A DNA stretch of 64,000 nt from Tunturibacter gelidoferens (GTDB taxonomy: Bacteria; Acidobacteriota; Terriglobia; Terriglobales; Acidobacteriaceae), in NCBI RefSeq assembly GCF_040358255.1, contig NZ_CP132938.1, positions 2,418,001 through 2,482,000 on the forward strand. The letters run 5' to 3'. This document shows, piece by piece, positions 51,836 to 59,994 of this stretch. Position numbers and translations under genes: made by a program. The notes below the pieces were generated by a model that was not told the origin of the DNA, searched no databases, and saw only the letters and a program-made list of their open reading frames with translations. Positions within the stretch are counted from its first letter, which is position 1, and every line of letters starts with the position of its first letter.

Positions 51836-51968
51836 GAGTTGCAACACCCCCGTGGGTTGGGTGTCGACTTGCAAGAGTCGACACAGTGAATCCACTGCAA
51901 CTCAAGCAGTGCATGCTTTCAACATCCCCGTCTCAGAGGCGAAAAGACGGTATCGGCTAAGCCGCTGC
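51836..51968 (+). promoter_or_regulatory. NAD+-I (nadA motif) riboswitch, two tandem domains
   Basis: Domain 1 (51836-51903) is closed by the perfect 8-bp stem GAGTTGCA/TGCAACTC. It holds CAACACCCCCGTGGGTTGGG, a perfect 9-bp hairpin GTGTCGACT/AGTCGACAC, and CAGTGAATCCACTG. Domain 2 (51906-51968) repeats the core TCAACATCCCCGT and is closed by GCAGTG/CGCTGC. This tandem layout and the core match the nadA motif, a riboswitch reported to bind NAD+ and known from Acidobacteriota. It ends 33 bases before the TTG of nadA, so translation control through the ribosome site is the simplest model. Identification is from memory of the motif. Confidence 0.87.
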
Positions 51969-52001
51969 CAGACGACCTTGCGAGACTGAAGGCGGAGTAC
52001 T

Positions 52002-53156
52002 TTGAACGGACTATTGGATATCGCACCGGCTGAGGCCGTGGCGGAGAACGTTGCAGATTCGTGTTCCTTAGACAACTACCTTGCGCAGCCGGACCATACG
52101 ATGGATGCCCGGATCGCTGCTGCTCGCGAAAAGCTCGGCAAAGACGTTGTTCTGCTGGGTCATCATTATCAGCGGGATGAGGTGATTCGATTTGCTGATT
52201 TTACCGGCGACAGCTACAAGCTTTCGAAGGTGGCGGCAGAGACGGATGCAAAGTACATGCTGTTTTGCGGCGTGCACTTTATGGCGGAGACGGCGGATGT
52301 GCTGGGGCGTCCGTGGCAGCAGGTAATTCTGCCCGATTTGAACGCAGGCTGTTCGATGGCCGATATGGCGGAGATCGGGCAGGTGGAAGACTGCTGGGAT
52401 TCGCTGGAGCGCGCGGGGATTACTGATGAGGCTTCGGGTGGATTGATTCCGCTGACCTATATGAACTCGGCTGCTGCGATCAAGGCTTTCTGCGGCGAGA
52501 GGGGCGGCTTGGTGTGTACGTCTTCGAACGCTCGCGGGGCGTTTGAGTGGGCGTTTGCACGTGCGGGGAAGATCTTGTTTTTGCCGGATCAACATCTGGG
52601 ACGGAACACCGCGTTTGCGATGGGGATACCGCTGAACGAGATGGTGGTCTGGGATCCTTATCAGATTAATGGTGGGGTTAGTCCGGATCGGTTGAAGGCG
52701 GCTAAGGTGATTTTGTGGAAGGGACACTGCTCGGTGCATCAGCGGTTTCTGCCGGAGCATGTCGATCGCGTGCGCCGGGAGGAGCCTGGGATGCAGGTGA
52801 TTGTGCACCCGGAGTGCCGCTGGGAGGTTTGCCAGAAGGCGGATGATGTGGGTTCGACCGAACATATTATTCAGGCAATTGAGCGGGCGCCGGAGGGCTC
52901 GAGCTTTGCGGTTGGGACGGAGATTCACCTGGTGAACCGGCTGGCGAAGCGGTTTGCGCCGCTGGGCAAACGGGTGATTACGCTCGATGACTCGGGCTGC
53001 TTGTGCACAACGATGTACCGGATCTCTCCGCAGCATCTGGCGTGGGCTCTGGAAAATCTAATTGAGGGACGGGTTGTGAATCGCATCAAGGTGGACGATG
53101 ATGTGAAGCAGTGGGCGCGCGTTGCGCTCGACAGGATGCTGGAGATCAGGATTTGA
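52002..53156 (+). CDS. nadA: Quinolinate synthase
   Basis: 384 residues starting at a TTG (52002) with GGCGGAG just upstream. Condenses iminoaspartate with DHAP to quinolinate using a [4Fe-4S] cluster. Motifs: LLGHHYQRDEVIRFADFTGDS, cut here to LLGHHYQRDEVIRFADF, then FCGVHFMAETADVL (first cluster Cys), VHPECRWEVCQKADDVGST (second Cys) and DDSGCLCTTMYRISPQ (third Cys). The start codon is unusual but an ATG would lose part of the N-terminus. Control by the upstream NAD+ riboswitch is likely. DUF2203 gene follows with a stop/start overlap. Confidence 0.95.
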   Translation: MNGLLDIAPAEAVAENVADSCSLDNYLAQPDHTMDARIAAAREKLGKDVVLLGHHYQRDEVIRFADFTGDSYKLSKVAAETDAKYMLFCGVHFMAETADVLGRPWQQVILPDLNAGCSMADMAEIGQVEDCWDSLERAGITDEASGGLIPLTYMNSAAAIKAFCGERGGLVCTSSNARGAFEWAFARAGKILFLPDQHLGRNTAFAMGIPLNEMVVWDPYQINGGVSPDRLKAAKVILWKGHCSVHQRFLPEHVDRVRREEPGMQVIVHPECRWEVCQKADDVGSTEHIIQAIERAPEGSSFAVGTEIHLVNRLAKRFAPLGKRVITLDDSGCLCTTMYRISPQHLAWALENLIEGRVVNRIKVDDDVKQWARVALDRMLEIRI

Positions 53157-53584
53157 GTAAGACGTTTACGTTGGGCGAGGCACAGACACTGTTGCCAGTG
53201 GTAGAGGCTCTGCTAAGAAAGGCTCGGGAGGGACAGGCTCGGGCCGCGGAGTTTGAGTACGAGATGCAGCAGTTGAGTCACAGGATCTTTCTGTCTGGTG
53301 GGATGCATGTGGATGTGAGTGTTGCTGCTCGGCGCCGGGCGGAACGGGATAAAGCGGTGCAGTTGGCCAAGGATACTCTGGCTGAGATCGACTCGATCGG
53401 AGTTCAGGTGAAAGATCTCGAGGAGGGCCTGCTGGACTTTCCTTACGTGATGGATGGGAGAACGGTGCTGCTTTGCTGGAAGCTGGGCGAGCCGGCGATT
53501 ACTCACTGGCATACCGAGGAAGAAGGCTTCGACGGCAGAAAGCCTCTGGACTCGCGGTTTGGCAAGACAGAACGATTGAATTAG
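53153..53584 (+). CDS. DUF2203 domain-containing protein
   Basis: 143 residues from a TTG that overlaps the nadA stop (TTGA), with GGAG upstream. The whole protein matches DUF2203: KTFTLGEAQTLLPVVEALL, a central helical part, and GLLDFPYVMDGRTVLLCWKL plus GEPAITHWHTEEEGFDGRKP. The family is cytosolic and of unknown function. Being coupled to nadA places it under the same riboswitch-controlled transcript. Confidence 0.88.
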   Translation: MSKTFTLGEAQTLLPVVEALLRKAREGQARAAEFEYEMQQLSHRIFLSGGMHVDVSVAARRRAERDKAVQLAKDTLAEIDSIGVQVKDLEEGLLDFPYVMDGRTVLLCWKLGEPAITHWHTEEEGFDGRKPLDSRFGKTERLN

Positions 53585-53628
53585 GTCGCGGTGGCCGATT
53601 ACTCTGCTGTGGATAACTAAATTTATTG

Positions 53629-53647
53629 AACGATAATATTTATCGTT
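53629..53647. promoter_or_regulatory. PerR/Fur-type operator
   Basis: AACGATAATATTTATCGTT is a perfect 19-bp palindrome (8+3+8) ending 12 bases before the perR ATG. Its AT-rich form matches Fur/PerR boxes. It could serve autoregulation and control of katA downstream. Confidence 0.8.
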
Positions 53648-53659
53648 TATACTTCTCTC

Positions 53660-54088
53660 ATGTTGGTGAATGAGGCCAGATCGTTTCGTGAGCTTTGCCA
53701 GGAGAACGGCATTGCGGTGACGCACCAACGGCAGGTCTTGTACGAAGTGATGAAGACAATGCATGGCCATCCGAGTCCGGAAGAGGTCTATGCGCAGGTC
53801 AAGAAGAAGGTGCCGGCTATCTCGCTGGCTACCGTTTACAAAAACATACATCTGTTTGTGGAGAGCGGTGTCTTCCGCGAAGTGAGCATGCATCACGGCT
53901 CGCTGCGCGTGGAGATGAACGATGAATCGCATCACCACATGGTGTGCTCGAAGTGTAAGGCGATTACCGACATTGGAGAAAAAGAGCTTGGGCTGTTGTC
54001 GAAACAGGACAAACTGCCCGGCGGATTTCTGGTGGAGCGGTATGCAGTGGATGTGATTGGCATTTGTGCGAAGTGCCAGCAAGCTTAG
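53660..54088 (+). CDS. perR: Fur-family peroxide regulator, PerR type
   Basis: 142 residues. Winged-helix DNA-binding domain with TPQR-like THQRQVLYEVM and ISLATVYKNIHLFVESGVF. Regulatory metal ligands are suggested by MHHGSLRVEM and DESHHHMVC; a structural zinc site is formed by CSKC and CAKC near the C-terminus. Adjacent catalase gene and the operator in front support PerR over Fur: metal-catalysed oxidation by peroxide would lift repression. 33 bases separate it from katA, so they probably form one transcript. Confidence 0.9.
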   Translation: MLVNEARSFRELCQENGIAVTHQRQVLYEVMKTMHGHPSPEEVYAQVKKKVPAISLATVYKNIHLFVESGVFREVSMHHGSLRVEMNDESHHHMVCSKCKAITDIGEKELGLLSKQDKLPGGFLVERYAVDVIGICAKCQQA

Positions 54089-54121
54089 GGCGATTTTCCT
54101 AACGAGTGTAAGAGGTGATTT

Positions 54122-55615
54122 ATGGCAGAAGACTTGAAGAGCAAGCAGATGACTACGGATGCCGGGCGACCGGTTGGCGATAACCAGAACTCCATCACGG
54201 TGGGTAATCGTGGACCGATCGTGTTTGAAGATTATTTGCTGTTTGAGAAGATGGCGCACTTCAACCGTGAGCGTGTTCCTGAGCGCGTGGTTCATGCGAA
54301 GGGTTCGGCAGCGCATGGCACCTTTACCTGTACCCATCCTGATATGGCGAAGTACACGACCGCGAAGGTGTTTGAGAAGGGTAAGAAGACACCGACTTTC
54401 CTGCGCATGTCCACCGTTGGCGGTGAAAAAGGTTCTGCTGACTCTGAGCGCGATCCGCGTGGGTTTGCGCTGAAGTTCTACACGGAAGAGGGCAACTGGG
54501 ACCTGGTGGGCAACAATACGCCGGTGTTCTTCATTCGTGATCCTTTGAAGTTTTCGGACTTCATCCATACTCAGAAGCGCGATCCGGAGACAAACCTGAA
54601 GTCGCCGAAGATGATGTGGGATTTCTGGTCGCTTTCGCCGGAGAGCCTGCACCAGGTGACGATTCTGTTTTCGGATCGCGGTACTCCGGATGGCTATCGC
54701 CACATGAATGGATACGGCAGCCACACGTTTTCGCTGATCAACGCGAAGAATGAGCTGTTCTATGTGAAGTATCACTTCAAGACGAAGCAGGGGATCAAGA
54801 ACTTCACTCGCGAAGAGGCCGACCATATGAAGTCGGTGGACATGGACCACTCGCAGAGTGACCTGTTCAAAGCGATCGAGAAGGGTGACTTTCCAAAGTG
54901 GACGGTGCAGATCCAGATCATGCCGGAGGCTGAAGCGGAGACTTATCACATCAATCCGTTCGACCTGACGAAGGTTTGGCCGCACTCGGACTACCCTGTG
55001 ATCGAGATCGGCGAACTGGAGTTGAACCGCAACCCCGTGAACTACTTTGCTGAAGTTGAGCAGGCGGCGTTTGATCCGAAGAACGTTGTTCCGGGCATGG
55101 GCTTCTCGCCGGACAAGATGCTGCAGGGCCGTTTGATCAGCTATCCGGATGCACACCGGTATCGCATCGGGGTGAACTACAACCTGCTTCCGATCAATGA
55201 GCCGAAGTGCCCGTACAGCACGTACAACCGTGATGGCAGCATGCGCTTTGGTGAGAACGGCGGCAACGGCCCGAACTACGAGCCGAACAGCTTCGGCGGA
55301 CCCACGCAGGACAAGAAGTATCTTGAGCGTCCGGTGACGTACAACACGGCGACCGTGGGACGTTACGACCATCGCGAGCATGATGGCGACTACTACACGC
55401 AGCCGGGGAACCTGTTCCGTCTGATGACGCCGGATGCGCAGGAGCGGCTGTGCGGGAATATCGCGGCCGGGCTGGGTCAGGTTGAGACACGGATCCAGGA
55501 CCTGCAGATCAATCACTTCTACAAGTGCGATCCGAAGTACGGCGAAGGCGTTGCCAAGGCTATCGGACGCAAGATCGAAGAGATTGTGAAGAAGGAAGAG
55601 CTGGTTGGTGCATAA
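54122..55615 (+). CDS. katA: Monofunctional haem catalase
   Basis: 497 residues, the small-subunit (clade 3-like) length. Dismutes H2O2 to water and oxygen. Active-site His58 in [14 protein letters not shown], Asn131 in [13 protein letters not shown], and the haem-ligand Tyr in [18 protein letters not shown] are all present. No signal peptide, so cytoplasmic. AGAGGTG precedes the ATG. It lies in a perR-katA unit and is followed by an intrinsic terminator. Confidence 0.96.
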   Translation: MAEDLKSKQMTTDAGRPVGDNQNSITVGNRGPIVFEDYLLFEKMAHFNRERVPERVVHAKGSAAHGTFTCTHPDMAKYTTAKVFEKGKKTPTFLRMSTVGGEKGSADSERDPRGFALKFYTEEGNWDLVGNNTPVFFIRDPLKFSDFIHTQKRDPETNLKSPKMMWDFWSLSPESLHQVTILFSDRGTPDGYRHMNGYGSHTFSLINAKNELFYVKYHFKTKQGIKNFTREEADHMKSVDMDHSQSDLFKAIEKGDFPKWTVQIQIMPEAEAETYHINPFDLTKVWPHSDYPVIEIGELELNRNPVNYFAEVEQAAFDPKNVVPGMGFSPDKMLQGRLISYPDAHRYRIGVNYNLLPINEPKCPYSTYNRDGSMRFGENGGNGPNYEPNSFGGPTQDKKYLERPVTYNTATVGRYDHREHDGDYYTQPGNLFRLMTPDAQERLCGNIAAGLGQVETRIQDLQINHFYKCDPKYGEGVAKAIGRKIEEIVKKEELVGA

Positions 55616-55637
55616 GTAATCGATTCAGTTACAGAAT

Positions 55638-55672
55638 AAGGGCGATCCTTACCGGTTGCCCTTTTTCTTTTA
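55638..55672 (+). terminator. Intrinsic terminator of perR-katA
   Basis: AAGGGC pairs with GCCCTT across a 14-base loop, followed by TTTCTTTT. Confidence 0.85.
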
Positions 55673-55680
55673 GAGGATAC

Positions 55681-55890
55681 GTCCTGCCGGACGGGCTCGC
55701 TGCGCGCGAGGCGGTCACTTCGTGACTCGTGTACCTTTTCTCGGCGGGATGATCTGCATTAGGGCCTCCCGTTGGTCGGCATCACCTCTCTTTCCGACCA
55801 ACGGGAGGACGACTGTCCTTCACTCGCCATCACAGGGTATACGCGCCACGAAGTGGCCGCCTCGCGCGCAGCGAGCCCGTCCGGCAGGAC
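55681..55890. repeat. Palindromic repeat family P, copy F (full, 210 bp)
   Basis: Starts GTCCTGCCGGACGGGCTCGC and ends GAGCCCGTCCGGCAGGAC. Left GGTCACTTCGTGACTCGTG mirrors right GCGCCACGAAGTGGCC, and the inner CCTCCCGTTGGTCGG mirrors CCGACCAACGGGAGG. It ends 2 bases before the stop of the M28 gene at 55893. Confidence 0.93.
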
Positions 55891-55892
55891 TT

Positions 55893-56969
55893 TTAAGGTG
55901 TTGGGCCCGTGGGATTGGCTTCGGGTCTGCGGCCTGGGTTCCATTCGGGTCTCCAGGTGGAGTCGGCCAGCCAGCGGATGGGATTGACCATGGAGGCGAT
56001 GGCGTTGGTCATGTGGGTGAAGTCGATGGTGCGGATCTCGTCGCTGGGCTGGTGGTAATCCTTGTGCAGGCCGTAACTGGAGACGGTTTGGGCGATGATG
56101 CCTTGCTGGGCGAGCGCGTAGTTATCGGAACGGCGGAAGAAGTTTTCTTTGGGGTGAGGGTCGTTGACCAGATGGGCACCGTGTTTTGCAAGCTCGGGGC
56201 CAAGGTTGGAGCGGTCGAAGCCGGTGAGCCAGAGGGTTCCAGCGGGTACTGCCGGGTCGGGTCGACCGATCATCTCGAACTCGAGGTTGGCGACGATGCT
56301 GGTGAGCGGTACCGGCGGATGGGCAAGGAAGGCGCGGTTGCCGAAGCCGCCGAGTTCCTCGGAGCCGAAGAGTGCGAAGACGATAGTGCGCTTCGGGCGT
56401 GGACCTGTGGCGAGAATGTGGGCCAGGGTCAGCACGGCGGTGGTGCCGGATGCGTCGTCATCGGCTCCGTTGTAGTTGGTGTCGCCGGAGCTGTTGGCGG
56501 GACCTATGCCCAGATGGTCGAGATGCGCTGTGAGAAGGATGACCTCGTTGGGTGAGGTAGTGCCGCGAAGGACGGCGACGGCGTTCCAAGTCTCTTTGCG
56601 TGGGACGTCCTGAAATTTTGCTATACGTTGCTGGGTTCTTGCGGGCAGAGGATCGGGAAGGGCGGATTTCTGGAGGAAGGTTCCATTATCTCCGCCGGGT
56701 TCGAGGCCGAGGGATTGAAGCTGTGAGGCGACGAAGAGGGCGGCGATGTGCTCGTCGCGCGTGGCTGAGCCGCGGCCGTGAAGTTCATCGTCGGCGAGAA
56801 AGTTCATATCTGCGTGAACTTCCTGTTGCAGCGTGGTAGAGAGCGATACTGTTTGCCGGGCTGCTGCGTCGAAGGAGTGAGACTGCTGTGCTTGTGATGT
56901 GGAGGGAAGAGTTTGTGTCAACAGAATCGCGGCCCAGGGCAGAAAATATAAGAGCTTCGAGGAATACAT
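55893..56969 (-). CDS. M28 family zinc peptidase, exported (second)
   Basis: 358 residues with a signal peptide (FLPWAAILLTQTLPSTSQ). M28 signature: LTAHLDHLGIG (metal His), GADDDASGTTAVLTLAHIL (bridging Asp), FGSEELGGFGNRAFL (Glu pair), VANLEFEMIGRPD (metal Glu/Asp) and LHKDYHQPSDEIRTID (last His). Likely a leucyl or broad aminopeptidase. It differs clearly from the M28 protein at 49-50 kb, so it is not a recent duplicate. Palindrome F abuts its 3' end. Confidence 0.92.
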   Translation of the reverse strand: MYSSKLLYFLPWAAILLTQTLPSTSQAQQSHSFDAAARQTVSLSTTLQQEVHADMNFLADDELHGRGSATRDEHIAALFVASQLQSLGLEPGGDNGTFLQKSALPDPLPARTQQRIAKFQDVPRKETWNAVAVLRGTTSPNEVILLTAHLDHLGIGPANSSGDTNYNGADDDASGTTAVLTLAHILATGPRPKRTIVFALFGSEELGGFGNRAFLAHPPVPLTSIVANLEFEMIGRPDPAVPAGTLWLTGFDRSNLGPELAKHGAHLVNDPHPKENFFRRSDNYALAQQGIIAQTVSSYGLHKDYHQPSDEIRTIDFTHMTNAIASMVNPIRWLADSTWRPEWNPGRRPEANPTGPTP

Positions 56970-57052
56970 TGAGAAAATTATAGAGGAACGCCAATTGAGT
57001 TATTCTGCGTTGGCTTTGGCTGCTGCAAGATAGAGAAGAGGCTTTGGTGACG

Positions 57053-58213
57053 ATGGAACGACGGGGAAGCTTGCGGCGATGGACGATGGCGGGCGCTGCG
57101 ATGATGTTGCTGGGCTTTACGGGGTGTTCGGGATTCTTTCCTCCGATCAATAACTCTGGTGGCGGTACCGGAGCGACCGGAAACCAGGTGTATGTGCTGA
57201 ATCAGACGACGAAGTCTGTAAGTGGCTTCGTGGTGGGTACGGGGACCTTGACTGCGGTGAATAGCTCGCCGGTGGCGCTTGCGATATCGCCATTTGCAGA
57301 GGTTGTATCCCCAAACGATGCGTTTCTTTATATTGCAGGGCAAGGGTCAATCAGCTTGTACCTGATCAATGCCAACGGATCGTTGAGCGCTCCGAGCGGC
57401 GGCGCTGTGCAGGTTGCGGTGACTGCGAATTCACTGGCTGTTTCACCGGACGGCCAATGGTTAATTGCGCTGGACAGTTTTACGCAGCAGCTTGATCTCT
57501 TCGAGATCAACGCCACGACGGGTGCGCTGACGGCTGCGGCTGAGTCGCCTGCGGCTTATTCGCTTCATTCGGGAGCGGGAACGTGGCAGCCATCGATGGT
57601 GCGGGTGTCGCCGGATGGGACGCTGATCTTTGCTGCGCTTGGAACTGCGGGAGATGTCGTGTTTACGTTTAACACAACGACCGGCGCGGCTGTTCAGAGC
57701 CAGAGTCTAGCCAACGTGAATGCGAGCACTGGTGATTATGGGCTGGCGGTGGACCCGAAGACTGCCTATCTCTATATCGCGCGGAGTGGGACCAGCGGGG
57801 GAGTCGGAGTGTACTCCATTGGATCGGGAGGTGCCCTGAATGCGGTCACGGGGTCGCCGTTCGCAGCGGGGAGCGGAACCTTTTCGGTGGTGTTGGACGG
57901 TACCGGAACCTATGCTTACGCGGCAAACCGTACCGATGGCACGATCTCTGGATATACGATTGCAGCGGGGACTACGCCGGCGGCTTTGTCGTTGACACCG
58001 CTGAGCGGATCGCCCTATAAGAGCGGGACGTCGGTGCAGTCGCTGGGGATTGATCGAACCGGGAAGTATCTGCTGGGGGCGTCGCAAGGGGGCAGTCCGG
58101 ATCTAACGATGTACAGCTTCGACATTACGACTCCGGGCAAACTCGATCCGGCAACCAGTATTGCTACAGATGCTGATCCTGCTGGGGCTATCGCGATCGC
58201 GCTGACTCACTAG
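57053..58213 (+). CDS. Beta-propeller lipoprotein (lactonase/YncE-like)
   Basis: 386 residues from the ATG at 57053; a GTG at 57047 has a better distance to GAGG. Lipobox LLGFTGC predicts a lipoprotein. The rest is a seven-bladed propeller of the 6-phosphogluconolactonase/YncE type, with repeated blades: YVLNQTTKSVSGFVVGTGTL, SLAVSPDGQWLIALDS, VRVSPDGTLIFAALG, YAYAANRTDGTISGYTIA. Many such proteins are non-enzymatic; no catalytic claim is made. Confidence 0.87.
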   Translation: MERRGSLRRWTMAGAAMMLLGFTGCSGFFPPINNSGGGTGATGNQVYVLNQTTKSVSGFVVGTGTLTAVNSSPVALAISPFAEVVSPNDAFLYIAGQGSISLYLINANGSLSAPSGGAVQVAVTANSLAVSPDGQWLIALDSFTQQLDLFEINATTGALTAAAESPAAYSLHSGAGTWQPSMVRVSPDGTLIFAALGTAGDVVFTFNTTTGAAVQSQSLANVNASTGDYGLAVDPKTAYLYIARSGTSGGVGVYSIGSGGALNAVTGSPFAAGSGTFSVVLDGTGTYAYAANRTDGTISGYTIAAGTTPAALSLTPLSGSPYKSGTSVQSLGIDRTGKYLLGASQGGSPDLTMYSFDITTPGKLDPATSIATDADPAGAIAIALTH

Positions 58214-58261
58214 TTCGTTTCCTGACCTGGGTAGAGGTGTTCGAGTTGATGCCGACATGTT

Positions 58262-59572
58262 ATGGATTTGGCGAGGCCGCCGTTAGTATGGAGTAAGTGG
58301 TGTGCTGTGACGCGGAGTTTCAAGGCTATCGTTTCTTCATCTGGACAATTCGGTTTTGTGCGGCGCTTTTCGCGGATTTGCAGCGTAGTGGCGGTTTCGG
58401 TGCTTTTGGTGGCTGGGGTGAGCGGGTGCTCGCGGCTGCGGCCTAAGCCCGCGGCACAGTATGTGTATGTGACGGCGAAGCAGACGTTTCTGCGTGACCG
58501 CGTGGCGGCAGTGTCGAACCGCACAGCTACGGTGGAGAATGGGGATCGGCTCGAGGTACTGGACCGCGGGCGGCGGTTTGTGAAGGTACAAACAGCCAAG
58601 GGGGAGCAGGGTTGGATCGATGAGAAAGTCGTTGCGACCCAGGATATTTTCGACCAGTTTGAAAAGCTGAAGCAGGATCACAAGGCTGATCCAGTGGTTG
58701 CGTCTGCGGTGGTGCGGGACGAGGTTTATATGCATGCGAAGCCTGGCCGCGACACGGAGAGATTCTTCCGGCTGGCGGAAGGCGAAAAGCTGAAACTGCT
58801 GGCTCGAGCTACGTTGGCCAAGCCTTTGCCGCCGGGAACGCGGGTGGCGAAGGCTGCACCTGTTCCAAGTCCAGTTGCCACGACGACCGGTTCTGGGGAA
58901 AAGGCTCTTGCGACTGCTGCTCCGACCATTCCGGAAGAACCTGCGCCACCGGCGATGGAAGATTGGTGGCTGGTTCGTGACTCGAAGGGCGACACGGGTT
59001 GGCTCTTTAGCAGGATGATGGATGTGGATGCTCCCGATGCAATCACGCGGTACTCCGAAGGGCAGCGGATCGTCGGTTCGTATGTTCTGACTAAAGTTAA
59101 TGACCCGGAGGCGGAGCAGGATGACAAGAACATTCCGATCTATGTGACGGTGTTGAGCCCATATAAAGCAGGGCTAACCTATGACTTCGATCAGGTTCGA
59201 GTCTTTACTTGGAATATAAAGAAGCATCGCTACGAGACTGGCTTTCGCGACAGAAATATCGAGGGGTATCTGCCGGTTACGGTGACGATGGCGACAGATC
59301 CTTATGGGAAGTCGCCTACGGCTACTACGCCGGCGCCCACCTTCTCGTATCGAGTGCTGTCGGATGAGGCGGGGCCGGTCGTTCCGGATCCTGTGACCGG
59401 AGCGATTGTGCCGGGGAAGACAGTGGTGAAGACTTATCGGCTGGAGGGCAACTTGGTGCGGCGGGTCATTCAGCCGGGGACGACTGCGGCGGGAGAGGCC
59501 CATCCACAGCCGGTGTCGGACAAAAAGAAGGCTGCCGCTGCGAAGGGTGGCAAAGGAAAGAAGAAGCGGTAG
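58262..59572 (+). CDS. SH3-domain lipoprotein
   Basis: Up to 436 residues. A late lipobox (VAGVSGC, about residue 56) suggests the true start is nearer, for example GTG at 58307. Two SH3-like modules follow: YVTAKQTFLRDRVAAVSN with GEQGWIDEKVV, and VRDEVYMHAKPGRDTERFFR with WWLVRDSKGDTGWLFSRMMD. SH3b domains often bind cell-wall peptides. The C-terminal ~150 residues form an unfamiliar beta-rich part and a basic tail (KKKAAAAKGGKGKKKR). Same strand as the propeller gene, 48 bases apart. Confidence 0.8.
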   Translation: MDLARPPLVWSKWCAVTRSFKAIVSSSGQFGFVRRFSRICSVVAVSVLLVAGVSGCSRLRPKPAAQYVYVTAKQTFLRDRVAAVSNRTATVENGDRLEVLDRGRRFVKVQTAKGEQGWIDEKVVATQDIFDQFEKLKQDHKADPVVASAVVRDEVYMHAKPGRDTERFFRLAEGEKLKLLARATLAKPLPPGTRVAKAAPVPSPVATTTGSGEKALATAAPTIPEEPAPPAMEDWWLVRDSKGDTGWLFSRMMDVDAPDAITRYSEGQRIVGSYVLTKVNDPEAEQDDKNIPIYVTVLSPYKAGLTYDFDQVRVFTWNIKKHRYETGFRDRNIEGYLPVTVTMATDPYGKSPTATTPAPTFSYRVLSDEAGPVVPDPVTGAIVPGKTVVKTYRLEGNLVRRVIQPGTTAAGEAHPQPVSDKKKAAAAKGGKGKKKR

Positions 59573-59994
59573 GGCGGCCTGATACCGATTCCGCGCGTGA
59601 GTCAAAGTGACAATGAGCGATTGAGCAACGGCTTTACGGTGGCAATGTAGCGGCTTCGGTGGTCCGTGGCGGGCCGACGGTTCGCAAGCCTGTGACTTCC
59701 GGTGACTCGCAGCGTCGGATCGCTTCTGGAACCTCTCTTTGGAATCTGGTGCGCGGCGGAGATCGTGAGTCTTCATCGATTGGGATAGGAGTGGGCCAAG
59801 ATCCGTTCTGTGGGACGTGGCTTATGCGGCGCAGACCTTTGGTGGAGAACCTGCCACGGACGGCTTGCGACTACGCCGCTTTGTGATGGATATGGGCTTG
59901 ATCGATCGCAGCGTGAGAGGTTGACAACCAAAAGACAGACAGGTCACGACGACCCAGGAGCCGCGATATATGGAAAGGAACCAGTGCGGGTTGC
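59573..59994. other. Gap of 422 bases, no gene recognised
   Basis: Flanked by the SH3 lipoprotein (plus) and the aminotransferase stop (minus). Short frames have no coding character. No RNA family, repeat family of this window, or operator was recognised. Confidence 0.5.

Noticed and set aside
53213..55516. A 767-residue open frame antisense to perR and katA
   Set aside because: It mirrors clear coding genes, is dominated by His, Arg, Leu and Val without motifs, and has no ribosome site. GC-rich genes commonly leave such frames open.
59573..59994. 6S RNA or another housekeeping RNA near hfq
   Set aside because: No arm pairing or conserved bubble could be recognised by eye.
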